Source of the DNA: Bradyrhizobium sp. CCGUVB4N
Lineage (GTDB): Bacteria > Pseudomonadota > Alphaproteobacteria > Rhizobiales > Xanthobacteraceae
NCBI RefSeq assembly: GCF_024199945.1
Contig: NZ_JANADP010000001.1
Span: forward strand, 558,001-622,000
Length of the DNA stretch: 64,000 bases
Direction of reading: 5' to 3'
Under the pieces are notes generated by a model. That model was given only the letters and a program-made list of their open reading frames with translations. It made no database searches and was not told where the DNA came from. Positions 10,437-18,580 of the stretch are shown here, one piece after another. How positions within the stretch are numbered: position 1 is the first letter of the stretch; the number at the start of each line of letters is the position of its first letter. A program made the position numbers and the translations under genes.

Positions 10437-10585
10437 GAGCAGCCGCCCCGCGTCACCTAACCGCAAGTTGCGACAGCGGTAAATTTACCGCGGCTTATCC
10501 TTTGCCATTTACCGTGCATTTGAGTCGGGGAGCGGGCTGCTTCCCGGCTGCGCCTGGTTTTCCGCGAATGGAATGGGGTGGGGGA
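10437..10585 (+). promoter_or_regulatory. Upstream region of the second chemoreceptor
   Basis: This spacer carries GGTAAATTTACC at 10479-10490, a perfect 12-base palindrome that contains the AAATTTACCGC block shared with the region before the first receptor. The Shine-Dalgarno-like GGGGTGGGGGA lies immediately before the ATG at 10586. The second receptor therefore appears to have its own promoter of the same type as the first. Confidence 0.45.
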
Positions 10586-12619
10586 ATGTCTGCGAAGTCG
10601 AAGCCGAGCTCATCGAAGCTCTTCACCTTGCGTTTTCGTGCAAAAATCATCCTCGGCTTCGTGGCGGTGCTGGCCATCCTCGCCGTCAGCATGGCATTTG
10701 CCTATTTCGGCTTCGAGCGAATCGCGGGTGCCGTCGCGTCCTACCGGACCAGCGTGGCGGAGGCAGACCTGGCGCGCACCATCGATCGCGAACTGATCAG
10801 CTATCAGGGGCTGACCCGGGCCTACACGTTGACTGGTGCTGCGGACGACGAGACCGCGGCCAAGGCGGCCGAGGAGAATTTGAAGGCGGCGATCGCCAAG
10901 TCGATGTCGGCCACGACGGGCGCGGCGCGACGCGAGGAGGTCGGCAAGCTCGAGGCCGAGTTCCAGCGCTTCGCAAAGGTGTTCGGCGAGATCATCACGC
11001 TGACGCGCGAGAACAACAAGATCGCGACCGATGAGCTGAACAGCGTCGGCAACAAGATCCGCTTCAAGTTCGACGACCTCGCCGACACCGCGGCGCTCGC
11101 CGGCCTCGCCTCGGTCCAGACCACGGCCAAGGACATCACCTCGCAATATCTCGCGGTCTCCACCTCGGTCAGTGCCTTCGTCGCCAAGCCGGAGCCGAAG
11201 ACCGCCGACGGTGTGGTCGCCCGCATCAAGTTCCTGGAGACGCTGCTGGTCTCGATCTACGCCAACGACCAGAAGATCACCGACCGTGTCACCGAGATCG
11301 GCGGTCTGCTGAAGCAGTACCGCACGTCGTTTGCGAAGCTTTCCGACAACGTGAAGATCATCGTCAAGTCGAACGGCGAGATGACCAAGACGGCCGCGTC
11401 CATTCTGAAGCTCTCGGGCGAGTTGCGGTCGGACCTGTCGGCCGATCAGCAGCGGATCGAGGCGAGCGCCAATGTGACGATCGCGGAAACCGAGCGGTTG
11501 ATGCTGATGCTGGCGCTGGGTGGCCTCGCCATCGGTGCCGTGCTGGCCCTGATGCTCGGCAATGGCATCTCGCGGCCGATGATCGCGATGTGCAAGGCGA
11601 TGCGCGAGCTGGCCTCGGGCAATTTCGATGTCGTCCTGCCGGGCTTGGGACGCAAGGACGAGATCGGCGAGATGGCCGGCGCGGTCGAGGAGTTCAAGGT
11701 TCAGGCGGTCGCCAAGGCGGAACGCGATGCCGCCGCCAGCGAAGCCCAGAACCGGGAGCAGGCCGCAAGCCGCCGCGGCGAGCTGATCCGCTTTGCCGAT
11801 GATTTCGAGAGCGCCGTCGGCGCCATCGTGTCCAACGTCTCGGCTTCCGCCGTGCAGCTCGAATCCTCGGCCTCCACGCTGACCCGCACCGCCGAGACCA
11901 CGCAGGCGCTGTCGAGCCAGGTCGCCGGTGTCTCCGAGCAGGCCTCGAGCAACATGCAGTCGGTCGCAACCGCGACGGAAGAGCTCTCGGCCTCGGTCGA
12001 GGAGATCGGCCGCCAGGTCCGCGACTCCAGCCGCATTGCCGAGGCCGCCGTGGTGCAGGCCAAGGAGACCGACGGCCGCATCGGAAAACTCTCCCATGCC
12101 GCCCAGCAGATCGGCGAGGTGGTCAAGCTGATCACGGCGATTGCCGAGCAGACCAATCTTCTGGCGCTCAACGCCACCATCGAGGCGGCCCGCGCCGGCG
12201 AGGCCGGCCGCGGCTTCGCGGTGGTCGCGAGCGAGGTGAAGTCGCTGGCGAGCCAGACGGCGAAAGCCACCGACGAGATTTCCTCGCACATCACGGGCAT
12301 GCAGGGCGCCACCGCCGAGTCGGTCGCCGCGATCAAGGAGATCGGCGCGACCATCGGCCAGATCTCGTCGATCTCGACGTCGATTGCGAGCGCCGTCGAG
12401 CAGCAGGGCGCCGCGACCCAGGAGATCGCGCGCAGCGTCCAGACCGTCGCGCAGGGCACCCAGACCGCCGCGACCGACATCGGTCAGGTCAATCGCGGCG
12501 CGGCTGAGACCGGCTCGGCCTCGGAAGAGGTGCTGAACTCGGCGAAGACGCTGTCGTCCGAGAGCACCCGCCTGCGCGCCGAGCTCGATCGGTTCATGGC
12601 GAACATCCGGGCGGCGTAG
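10586..12619 (+). CDS. Methyl-accepting chemotaxis protein (second of a tandem pair)
   Basis: A 677-residue paralogue of the preceding receptor. It starts [20 protein letters not shown], then a first membrane segment, a helical sensor region unlike the neighbour's in detail (only the first 60 residues are close), a second segment [25 protein letters not shown], and a signalling domain that differs from the neighbour by a single residue (Thr for Ala in [10 protein letters not shown]). A longer in-frame reading begins at 10502 but lacks family similarity; 10586 has the better ribosome site and matches the paralogue. The pair can respond to different ligands while feeding the same signalling apparatus. 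Confidence 0.93.
   Translation: MSAKSKPSSSKLFTLRFRAKIILGFVAVLAILAVSMAFAYFGFERIAGAVASYRTSVAEADLARTIDRELISYQGLTRAYTLTGAADDETAAKAAEENLKAAIAKSMSATTGAARREEVGKLEAEFQRFAKVFGEIITLTRENNKIATDELNSVGNKIRFKFDDLADTAALAGLASVQTTAKDITSQYLAVSTSVSAFVAKPEPKTADGVVARIKFLETLLVSIYANDQKITDRVTEIGGLLKQYRTSFAKLSDNVKIIVKSNGEMTKTAASILKLSGELRSDLSADQQRIEASANVTIAETERLMLMLALGGLAIGAVLALMLGNGISRPMIAMCKAMRELASGNFDVVLPGLGRKDEIGEMAGAVEEFKVQAVAKAERDAAASEAQNREQAASRRGELIRFADDFESAVGAIVSNVSASAVQLESSASTLTRTAETTQALSSQVAGVSEQASSNMQSVATATEELSASVEEIGRQVRDSSRIAEAAVVQAKETDGRIGKLSHAAQQIGEVVKLITAIAEQTNLLALNATIEAARAGEAGRGFAVVASEVKSLASQTAKATDEISSHITGMQGATAESVAAIKEIGATIGQISSISTSIASAVEQQGAATQEIARSVQTVAQGTQTAATDIGQVNRGAAETGSASEEVLNSAKTLSSESTRLRAELDRFMANIRAA
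11651..12447 (+). repeat. Direct repeat copy 2 inside chemoreceptor genes
   Basis: Second copy of the block at 9468-10264. The first mismatches outside it are at 11650 (A here, G at 9467) and 12448 (C here, T at 10265). A 797-base identical direct repeat 2.2 kb apart is a substrate for homologous deletion that would fuse the two receptors into one hybrid. Confidence 0.9.
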
Positions 12620-12646
12620 GGGCTCGGACCGCGCTACTTGCTCCGA

Positions 12647-12780
12647 TGTCATCCTGGCGAAAGCCAGGACCCATTACCCCAGGGAGAAGTTGCCGCGTGA
12701 GCTGGTAATTCCGGGTCTTCGCCAAACCACTTCCTGCGGTTATGGGTCCCGGATCTTCGCTGTGCTCGTCCGGGACGACA
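12647..12780. repeat. Dispersed palindromic repeat (TGTCATCC...GGGACGACA family), copy 1
   Basis: The ends TGTCATCCTGG and CCGGGACGACA are near inverted repeats, and inside them CCAGGACCCAT and ATGGGTCCCGG form a second pair around a centre with CCCCAGGGAGAAGTTG. A second member is at 36514-36668. It fills the first third of the 358-base spacer 12620-12977; the rest holds an EcfG-type promoter at 12905-12929 and nothing else I can name. Confidence 0.75.
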
Positions 12781-12904
12781 GCGGAGTTAGCTGCGCGAGT
12801 CTCATTTCCTCAAACGTTCCCTCCACCTTCGCGGGCTCCTGCTGTCCGCGAATGTGTCATCTTTGCGGGTCGAGCCATGCATCTGCCCGGACGCAGTTCC
12901 CAAG

Positions 12905-12929
12905 GGAACCGGCCCTTGCCGCAGGCGTT
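12905..12929 (+). promoter_or_regulatory. EcfG-type general stress promoter upstream of the MFS-otsB operon
   Basis: GGAAC at 12905-12909 and CGTT at 12926-12929 are separated by exactly 16 bases. This is a perfect match to the GGAAC-N16/17-CGTT consensus known for the PhyR-EcfG general stress regulon of alphaproteobacteria. It lies about 50 bases before the transporter start at 12978. No ecfG or phyR gene is in the window. Confidence 0.7.
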
Positions 12930-12977
12930 GTCGCAGTTGGCAGGCGGAATGCCGCACCCCCATGACCCAGCAACGCG

Positions 12978-14465
12978 ATGGAATTGCAGCAGAGCCGAGC
13001 GCTGAACGATGGACCTGTAGTCTCGACGGCGGCCGCGACCGATCGCATCGTCGAGACCAGCATTCCCGCGCGGCTCGATGCGCTGCCCTGGAGCGGCTTT
13101 CACACCCGCGTGGTGCTGGCGCTTGGCATCACCTGGATCCTCGACGGGCTTGAGGTGACGTTGGCCGGCGCGCTCTCAGGTGCGCTGAAGCAGAGCCCGA
13201 CACTGCACTTCTCGAACCTCGATCTTGGTGTTGCCAACTCGGCCTACCTCGCCGGCGCCGTGCTCGGCGCGCTCGGCTTCGGTTGGCTGACCGATCGCAT
13301 CGGCCGCAAAAAGCTGTTCTTCATCACGCTCGCGCTCTATCTCTCCGCGACGGCCGCGACCGCGCTGTCGTGGAATATTGCAAGCTATGCGCTGTTTCGC
13401 TTTCTGACCGGTGCCGGCATCGGCGGCGAATACACCGCGATCAACTCGACCATCCAGGAACTGGTGCCGGCGCGCTACCGCGGCTGGACTGATCTCGTCA
13501 TCAACGGCAGTTTCTGGATCGGTGCGGCGATGGGCGCGGTCGCCGCCATCGTGCTGCTTGACCCAGCATTGATCGGCCCCGATCTCGGCTGGCGTCTTGC
13601 CTATCTCATCGGCGCGACCCTCGGTCTCGTCGTGCTGTTGATGCGGATGTGGATTCCGGAAAGCCCGCGCTGGCTGATGATCCACGGTCGCCCCGATCAG
13701 GCGCACGCGATCGTCGACGACATCGAGCGTTCGGTGATCGGGCATGATCAGGATGCGAGCGATCGAGGCTTCGCCAAGATGCGGCTGAAGATGCGCGATC
13801 ACACCCCGATCAGCGAAGTCGTGCACACGCTGTTTGTCACCTATCGCCAGCGTTCGCTGGTCGGCCTGGTGCTGATGGTCGCGCAGGCCTTTTTCTACAA
13901 TGCGATCTTCTTCACCTTCGCGCTGGTGCTGACCGATTTCTACGGCATCAGCGCCGATCACGTCGGCTGGTACCTGCTACCGTTCGCGGCCGGCAACTTC
14001 CTCGGCCCGCTGCTGCTCGGCCGCCTGTTCGACACGCTCGGCCGCCGCACCATGATCATGTTCACCTATGGTATCTCCGGCCTGCTGCTGGCGGTGTCAG
14101 GTTATCTGTTCTCGATCGGCGCGCTCAGCGCGCAGGGGCAGACCATCGCCTGGATGGTGATCTTCTTCTTTGCCTCGCCGGCGGCGAGCGCCGCCTATCT
14201 CACTGTCAGCGAAACCTTTCCGCTCGAGGTTCGCGCGCTGGCGATCGCCGTGTTCTATGCGGTGGGCACCGGTATTGGCGGGGTCGCTGGCCCCGCGCTG
14301 TTCGGCGCGCTGATCGATACGGGATCACGCAACAGCGTGTTCGCCGGCTATCTGCTGGGGGCTGTCCTCATGATCGTGGCTGCGATCGTGGCGTGGCGCT
14401 ACGCCATCTCGGCGGAACTCAAATCGCTCGAACAAATCGCGCGGCCGCTGGCTTCTATGGAGTAG
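12978..14465 (+). CDS. MFS transporter, sugar-porter-like, co-transcribed with otsB
   Basis: A 495-residue inner-membrane transporter with a 45-residue cytoplasmic N-terminus and about twelve membrane segments. Motifs include the first segment end WILDGLEVTLAGAL (carrying the D characteristic of this subfamily), the loop GWLTDRIGRKKLF and the central PESPRWLMIHGR typical of sugar porters and aromatic-acid transporters. Its stop is four bases before the otsB start, so the two are translationally coupled, and an EcfG-type promoter precedes it. A role in moving a sugar or compatible solute during stress is plausible; the substrate is unknown. The start has only a weak ribosome site and might be elsewhere in the first 30 codons. 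Confidence 0.85.
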   Translation: MELQQSRALNDGPVVSTAAATDRIVETSIPARLDALPWSGFHTRVVLALGITWILDGLEVTLAGALSGALKQSPTLHFSNLDLGVANSAYLAGAVLGALGFGWLTDRIGRKKLFFITLALYLSATAATALSWNIASYALFRFLTGAGIGGEYTAINSTIQELVPARYRGWTDLVINGSFWIGAAMGAVAAIVLLDPALIGPDLGWRLAYLIGATLGLVVLLMRMWIPESPRWLMIHGRPDQAHAIVDDIERSVIGHDQDASDRGFAKMRLKMRDHTPISEVVHTLFVTYRQRSLVGLVLMVAQAFFYNAIFFTFALVLTDFYGISADHVGWYLLPFAAGNFLGPLLLGRLFDTLGRRTMIMFTYGISGLLLAVSGYLFSIGALSAQGQTIAWMVIFFFASPAASAAYLTVSETFPLEVRALAIAVFYAVGTGIGGVAGPALFGALIDTGSRNSVFAGYLLGAVLMIVAAIVAWRYAISAELKSLEQIARPLASME

Positions 14466-14469
14466 ACTT

Positions 14470-15291
14470 ATGAAATCAGAACTTGCTGAACTGGATCAGA
14501 GGCGTCCCATGCTGGAAGATGAAGCACCCGACGCCGTGCCCGTGCCCCATGCGCTCGTCCCGCATCTCAACGAGACTGCGATCCTGCTCGACATCGACGG
14601 CACGCTGCTCGATTTGATGCCGACGCCGCGCGAGGTGTGGGTGCCGCCTGGCTTGTCGGAGACGCTCAACCGGCTGACCGAGCGCACTTCCGGTGCGCTG
14701 GCCATGGTCAGCGGCCGTTCACTCAACGACATTGACCTGATTTTCGCGCCGGATGTGTTCCGCGCCGTCGCCGGACACGGCGCGGAGATGCGCCTGTCGG
14801 TGGACAATGAAGCCGACGACGTGCACGCGCCGCCGATGGACAAGGAGCTGAAGCGGCGGCTGGCTGCGATCGCAAAGCTCAGCCCCGGCATTCTGCTCGA
14901 GGACAAGGGCTATTCGCTGGCGCTGCATTACCGCCTTGCGCCGCATGCCGAGAAGGCGATCTACGAAGCTGTCTCGCTGATCCGAGCCGATCTGCCGAAT
15001 GCGCCGATCGAGGTGCTGCCCGGCAAGTTCGTTTGCGAGATCAAGCATTCCGGTTTCACCAAGGCGACCGGCGTGCGCGAGCTGATGAAGCACGAGCCAT
15101 TCAAAGGACGCCGTCCGATCTTCATCGGCGACGACGTCACCGATGAAACAGTGTTCGCGATCATGCCCGACATGAACGGGCTCTCCTTCTCGGTCGGCCG
15201 CCGCGCCATCGGCGTCAACGGTCACTTCGACGCGCCGAACGATGTGCGTGCGTTCCTTGCGCGCCTGCTCGACGATACAAGGTTGGAATAA
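14470..15291 (+). CDS. otsB: Trehalose-6-phosphate phosphatase
   Basis: A cytoplasmic HAD-superfamily phosphatase that releases trehalose from trehalose 6-phosphate. The 273-residue product has motif I AILLDIDGTLLD with nucleophile Asp41 and acid Asp43, the MVSGR motif II region near residue 78, and GDDVTDE (motif IV) near residue 218. Length agrees with bacterial OtsB. It is coupled to the preceding transporter gene and followed 237 bases later by otsA, so the final two steps of trehalose synthesis are together but with separate EcfG-like promoters. Confidence 0.95.
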   Translation: MKSELAELDQRRPMLEDEAPDAVPVPHALVPHLNETAILLDIDGTLLDLMPTPREVWVPPGLSETLNRLTERTSGALAMVSGRSLNDIDLIFAPDVFRAVAGHGAEMRLSVDNEADDVHAPPMDKELKRRLAAIAKLSPGILLEDKGYSLALHYRLAPHAEKAIYEAVSLIRADLPNAPIEVLPGKFVCEIKHSGFTKATGVRELMKHEPFKGRRPIFIGDDVTDETVFAIMPDMNGLSFSVGRRAIGVNGHFDAPNDVRAFLARLLDDTRLE

Positions 15292-15471
15292 GGCGAGCGT
15301 CATCGCAGAGCCACATTGTCGCGCGCGCTGTTCCATTGCGCACATGGCTCGTGTTGCGTGAATTTCACGCCAAGACTCTCATTTCCAAGTGGAAACGCCG
15401 GGTTCCCTCGCAGGAAAACAGGTTCCAACGCGCGTGCCTGACTTTGGTTTCATTTCGTAGAAATGATGACA

Positions 15472-15496
15472 GGAACCATATTGATGAACAGCAGTT
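15472..15496 (+). promoter_or_regulatory. Candidate EcfG-type promoter upstream of otsA
   Basis: GGAAC at 15472-15476 is followed after 16 bases by AGTT at 15493-15496, matching the GGAAC-N16/17-CGTT consensus in all but one position. A transcript would begin just before the strong ribosome site AGGAGGGG at 15514-15521. Together with the perfect site at 12905 this makes stress control of both trehalose genes likely. Confidence 0.55.
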
Positions 15497-15528
15497 AAAC
15501 GGGTGGAATGAACAGGAGGGGACGACCT

Positions 15529-16992
15529 GTGAACTTAGTCGTCGTTTCGAATCGAGTTGCGCGCGGTAAACCCAACGAGCCCATGACGGGCGGCCTCGCA
15601 GCGGCATTGCTTCCCGTCGTGGAGCATTCAGGTGCGATCTGGGTGGGTTCCTCCGGCCGCGTGCGCGACGGCCATCAGAAGGAACCGTTCGCCGAGATCG
15701 AGGCGCTGGGTTCCGGTGCGATTGCGACGCTGGACCTGCCGGCTGCGCATTACGGTGGCTATTACGAAGGTTTTGCCAATTCGGCGCTGTGGCCGGCGCT
15801 GCATTCGCGCAGCGACCTGATCCGCGTCTCGCGCGAAGATTATGTCAGCTATCGCGAGGTCAACGCGTTCATGGCGCGCGCCCTGATGCGCTTCCGCAAA
15901 ACCAAAACTGCGTTCTGGGTGCAGGATTATCATTTCCTCGCGCTCGGCGCGGAGCTGCGCGATCTCGGCGTCGACGATCCCATCGGCTTCTTCCTGCACA
16001 CGCCGTGGCCGGTTGCTGCAGTCATGCAGGGCGTGCCCAATCATCGTGAGCTGATCACCGCGATGCTGGCCTATGATCTGCTCGGTTTCCAGACCGACGA
16101 GGATTGCCAGAATTTCCTCGGCTATTCCGGTGGCGAGCTCGATCTCACCATCGAGGACGGCGTGGTGCTGTCGCAACATGGACGGACGCGCTGCGAAGTG
16201 TTTCCGATCGGCATCGACGCGGAGAAGTTTGCAGCCTATGCCGCGAAGTCGGCCTCGCATCCCGACGTGTCGCGGCTGCGTCGCAGTCTCAACGGCGAGC
16301 GGCTTGCGATCGGCGTCGACCGGCTCGATTATTCCAAGGGCCTCGTCAACCGCATCAGCGCGTTCGACCGGCTCTGGACCGATCAGCCGCAGTTTGCGCG
16401 CAGCATCTCGTTGCTGCAGATCGCCAACCCTTCACGCGGCGCGATCGAAGCCTATGGCAATCTTCAGAACGAAGTCGCCCGCCTCGTCACCGACGTCAAC
16501 GGCCGGCATGGCGAGGTCGACTGGACGCCGATCCGCTATCTCAACAAGGGTTTCAGCCAGGCCGTGCTGGCGGGCCTCTATCGCACCGCGCAGATCGGCG
16601 TCGTGACGCCGCTTCATGACGGCATGAACCTCGTCGCCAAGGAATATATCGCCGCGCAAAACCCGGCCGATCCCGGCGTGCTCGTGCTGTCGAAGTTCGC
16701 CGGTGCGGCCAACGAGCTCGAGACCGCGCTGCTGGTCAACCCGCATGACATCGACGGCATGGCCCGCGCCATCGCGGTCGCCGCCGCGATGCCACTCACC
16801 GAGCGCAAGATGCGCTGGGAGGCGATGATGAAGACGCTGCGCGGCCACACCATCCAGCAATGGTCGTCGGATTTCGTCGCCGAGCTCGAGAGTTGCCGCC
16901 CCGAGAAAGTCGCGGCCGCCCCGCTCGCGGCGCAGCCGCCGCAGGCGCTGCGCTGGCTGAAGTCCGCGATCTCAGGTGTGCGGTTGATCTAG
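15529..16992 (+). CDS. otsA: Trehalose-6-phosphate synthase (UDP-forming)
   Basis: A GT20 glycosyltransferase that joins UDP-glucose and glucose 6-phosphate. The 487-residue reading starts at GTG 15529: it has AGGAGGGG eight bases upstream and begins directly at NLVVVSNRVARGK, the conserved N-terminus. An ATG at 15508 in frame would add seven residues that overlap the ribosome site. Family motifs are GGLAAALLP (donor loop), QDYHFLALG, GFFLHTPWP, VDRLDYSKG and DGMNLVAKEY. It makes trehalose for osmotic and desiccation tolerance, and the promoter ahead of it looks EcfG-dependent. Confidence 0.95.
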   Translation: MNLVVVSNRVARGKPNEPMTGGLAAALLPVVEHSGAIWVGSSGRVRDGHQKEPFAEIEALGSGAIATLDLPAAHYGGYYEGFANSALWPALHSRSDLIRVSREDYVSYREVNAFMARALMRFRKTKTAFWVQDYHFLALGAELRDLGVDDPIGFFLHTPWPVAAVMQGVPNHRELITAMLAYDLLGFQTDEDCQNFLGYSGGELDLTIEDGVVLSQHGRTRCEVFPIGIDAEKFAAYAAKSASHPDVSRLRRSLNGERLAIGVDRLDYSKGLVNRISAFDRLWTDQPQFARSISLLQIANPSRGAIEAYGNLQNEVARLVTDVNGRHGEVDWTPIRYLNKGFSQAVLAGLYRTAQIGVVTPLHDGMNLVAKEYIAAQNPADPGVLVLSKFAGAANELETALLVNPHDIDGMARAIAVAAAMPLTERKMRWEAMMKTLRGHTIQQWSSDFVAELESCRPEKVAAAPLAAQPPQALRWLKSAISGVRLI

Positions 16993-16996
16993 TTCT

Positions 16997-17032
16997 CTTT
17001 CCCTCTCTCCGCTTCCACGGGGAGAGGGAAAG
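16997..17032. terminator. Inverted repeat between convergent otsA and the small secreted protein gene
   Basis: Arms CTTTCCCTCTCTCCG (16997-17011) and CGGGGAGAGGGAAAG (17018-17032) pair over 15 positions with one T/G mismatch around a six-base loop. It starts four bases after the otsA stop and ends two bases before the convergent stop at 17035. It can serve both genes as a terminator although T runs are short; its sequence resembles the repeat at 34386. Confidence 0.6.
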
Positions 17033-17034
17033 CC

Positions 17035-17376
17035 TCAATAGCAATACGACACGCCATCCAGAATCGCGCATTGCCGCTTGTTCGGCGCGTTCGGGTCGTC
17101 CATTGGCACCATGCCCTTGCCCTGGCCGACGAATACGCCGGGCCCGACATGCACCGAGCTCTTGTTGCCGATGATCACGCTCTGGTGCGGGGTCGAGCTG
17201 GAGCGGGTCCCGTCCGGCCAGAGGATGGCGTCGCCCGAAAGCACCCCGCGCCGCCCGTCGTCGCAGGTCACATCGACGCCCTGCCGGGTGCAGGCCTGTG
17301 CGTTGGCCGGCGCGGTAAAGGCGGCGCCAAGGGCCAAAATCAGGCTCAGCGCGGCGATGGTTTTGCAGATGGTCAT
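17035..17376 (-). CDS. Small secreted protein with four cysteines, unknown function
   Basis: I do not recognise this 113-residue protein. It has a clear signal peptide (MTICKTIAALSLILALGAAF, cleavage likely after PANAQA near residue 26) and a mature part of about 87 residues. Cysteines occur as two close pairs, CTRQGVDVTC near the mature N-terminus and CAILDGVSYCY at the C-terminus, suggesting two disulfides. The middle is rich in Gly, Ser and Asp with VIIGNKSSVHVGPGVFVGQG. A periplasmic or exported role is inferred. A weak GGAAC-N17-CGTC match lies at 17430-17455 on its strand. Confidence 0.7.
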   Translation of the reverse strand: MTICKTIAALSLILALGAAFTAPANAQACTRQGVDVTCDDGRRGVLSGDAILWPDGTRSSSTPHQSVIIGNKSSVHVGPGVFVGQGKGMVPMDDPNAPNKRQCAILDGVSYCY

Positions 17377-17572
17377 GGCGTCCCCGGTCGTGTTTGGCGT
17401 CCTCAGGTGAATCGTCGCGCCAAACCCGCGACGGGTTCAGCCTCAGGCGGGTTCCGGGCGGTCTCATGTCGCGAGATATTCCTAAGCAAATACAATATGT
17501 TGCGGAAAATTCACCCGATTTACCCGCGATCCCTTGCAAAATCACCGGCGCCCCTTCAAGAGAAGGCGCTCC

Positions 17573-17662
17573 GGAGAGATGGCCGAGTGGCTTAAGGCGC
17601 ACGCTTGGAAAGCGTGTGTGCGGGAAACCGTACCGTGGGTTCGAATCCCACTCTCTCCGCCA
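17573..17662 (+). tRNA. tRNA-Ser (anticodon GGA)
   Basis: The acceptor stem GGAGAGA (17573-17579) pairs with TCTCTCC (17652-17658), followed by discriminator G and an encoded CCA (17660-17662). The anticodon loop CTTGGAAAG within a CACG/CGTG stem gives GGA, reading UCC/UCU. A long variable arm TGTGCGGGAAACCGTACC and the T loop GGTTCGAATCC fit a class II serine tRNA of 90 bases. Confidence 0.96.
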
Positions 17663-17708
17663 TCTGGCCGGCGACCCCACAACCTTCCTAGTCCGGTACG
17701 CGCGCACC

Positions 17709-18506
17709 CTAGTCCTCTCGCAGGAATTCCAGCACGGCTTCGAGAAAGGAAGCCTGCCGCTCGATATTGAGCATATGGACGCCGGGCAGCAGGACAAGTT
17801 GCGATTCCGGAATGGCGCTGGCGATCGCCTCGCTGTGGCTTGCCAGGGTGACGGTGTCGTCGATGCCTCCGATCACCAGTGTCGGTGCCCTGATCAGCGT
17901 GTTGGTGCGCCGGAGATCGGCGTCGCGTACGACGGCGAAGCATCCGGCAAGCCCGTCGGGCGCTGTCGCGAGGATCATGTTGCGAAAGGCATCGACCGTC
18001 GCCGATTCATCTCGGATCATCTGTGGCGGAAACCAGTTGCCGATGAACATGTCGGCCATGGCCGCCATGTTCCGTTCGCGAAGGACGCGCTTGATGAGGT
18101 CATCCCACTGCGGAGACGGGCCGAGATAGGGTGACGTATTCGAAAGAATGAGCCGGTCGATCCGCTTGGGCGCGCGAAAACCCAGCCATTGGCCAACAAA
18201 ACCGCCGAGCGAGAGGCCGCAGAAATGCGCACGCGCGATCCCGAGCGCATCCATCAGCTCGATGACGTCGCGTCCGAGGCGGTCGAGCGAATAGGGGCCT
18301 TGGGGAGCATCCGAGCTGCCATGCCCCCGTGTGTCGTATCGCAGCACGCGAAAGGACTTCGAGAGCTCTGCGATCTGCCGGTCCCACATGCGGTGGTCGG
18401 TTGCGATCGAGTTCGAGAGGATCAGCACCGGGTTGTCGCCTCGGCTATCGAATTGGTAGGCGATCCGGCAGCCGTCTCCGGCAGTGACGTGGCTGATGTC
18501 GCTCAT
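17709..18506 (-). CDS. Alpha/beta hydrolase, 3-oxoadipate enol-lactonase-like
   Basis: A 265-residue cytoplasmic alpha/beta hydrolase closest in style to PcaD, which opens 3-oxoadipate enol-lactone in the beta-ketoadipate pathway. The oxyanion region is ILSNSIATDHRMW, the DTRGHGSS loop is typical of PcaD, the nucleophile Ser is in CGLSLGGFVG near residue 98, the acid Asp in IGGIDDTV, and the His in LLPGVHMLNIE. There are no other pca genes here, so related enzymes such as a RutD-like carbamate hydrolase remain possible. It is divergent from a LysR regulator 74 bases away, which probably controls it. Confidence 0.8.
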   Translation of the reverse strand: MSDISHVTAGDGCRIAYQFDSRGDNPVLILSNSIATDHRMWDRQIAELSKSFRVLRYDTRGHGSSDAPQGPYSLDRLGRDVIELMDALGIARAHFCGLSLGGFVGQWLGFRAPKRIDRLILSNTSPYLGPSPQWDDLIKRVLRERNMAAMADMFIGNWFPPQMIRDESATVDAFRNMILATAPDGLAGCFAVVRDADLRRTNTLIRAPTLVIGGIDDTVTLASHSEAIASAIPESQLVLLPGVHMLNIERQASFLEAVLEFLRED

Positions 18507-18580
18507 TCAGTATCTCCGTGCGCGAGTGTTCAACCGATCTAGCGCTCGCGCCGGAGGCGGAGAATTACTATGTTTGACCA

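Noticed and set aside
10610..12652. 680-codon minus-strand frame across the second chemoreceptor, and the similar frame at 9006-10466
   Set aside because: Low-complexity Arg/Gly/Leu composition and full overlap with clear chemoreceptor genes mark them as shadows; they resemble each other only because the sense genes do.
12620..12977. A 91-codon frame at 12690-12965 as a gene
   Set aside because: It overlaps the dispersed repeat and the EcfG promoter and has no ribosome site or family feature.
17573..17662. tRNA-Ser as an integration site of a genomic island
   Set aside because: I found no second copy of the tRNA 3' end, no integrase gene and no clear change of composition to either side.
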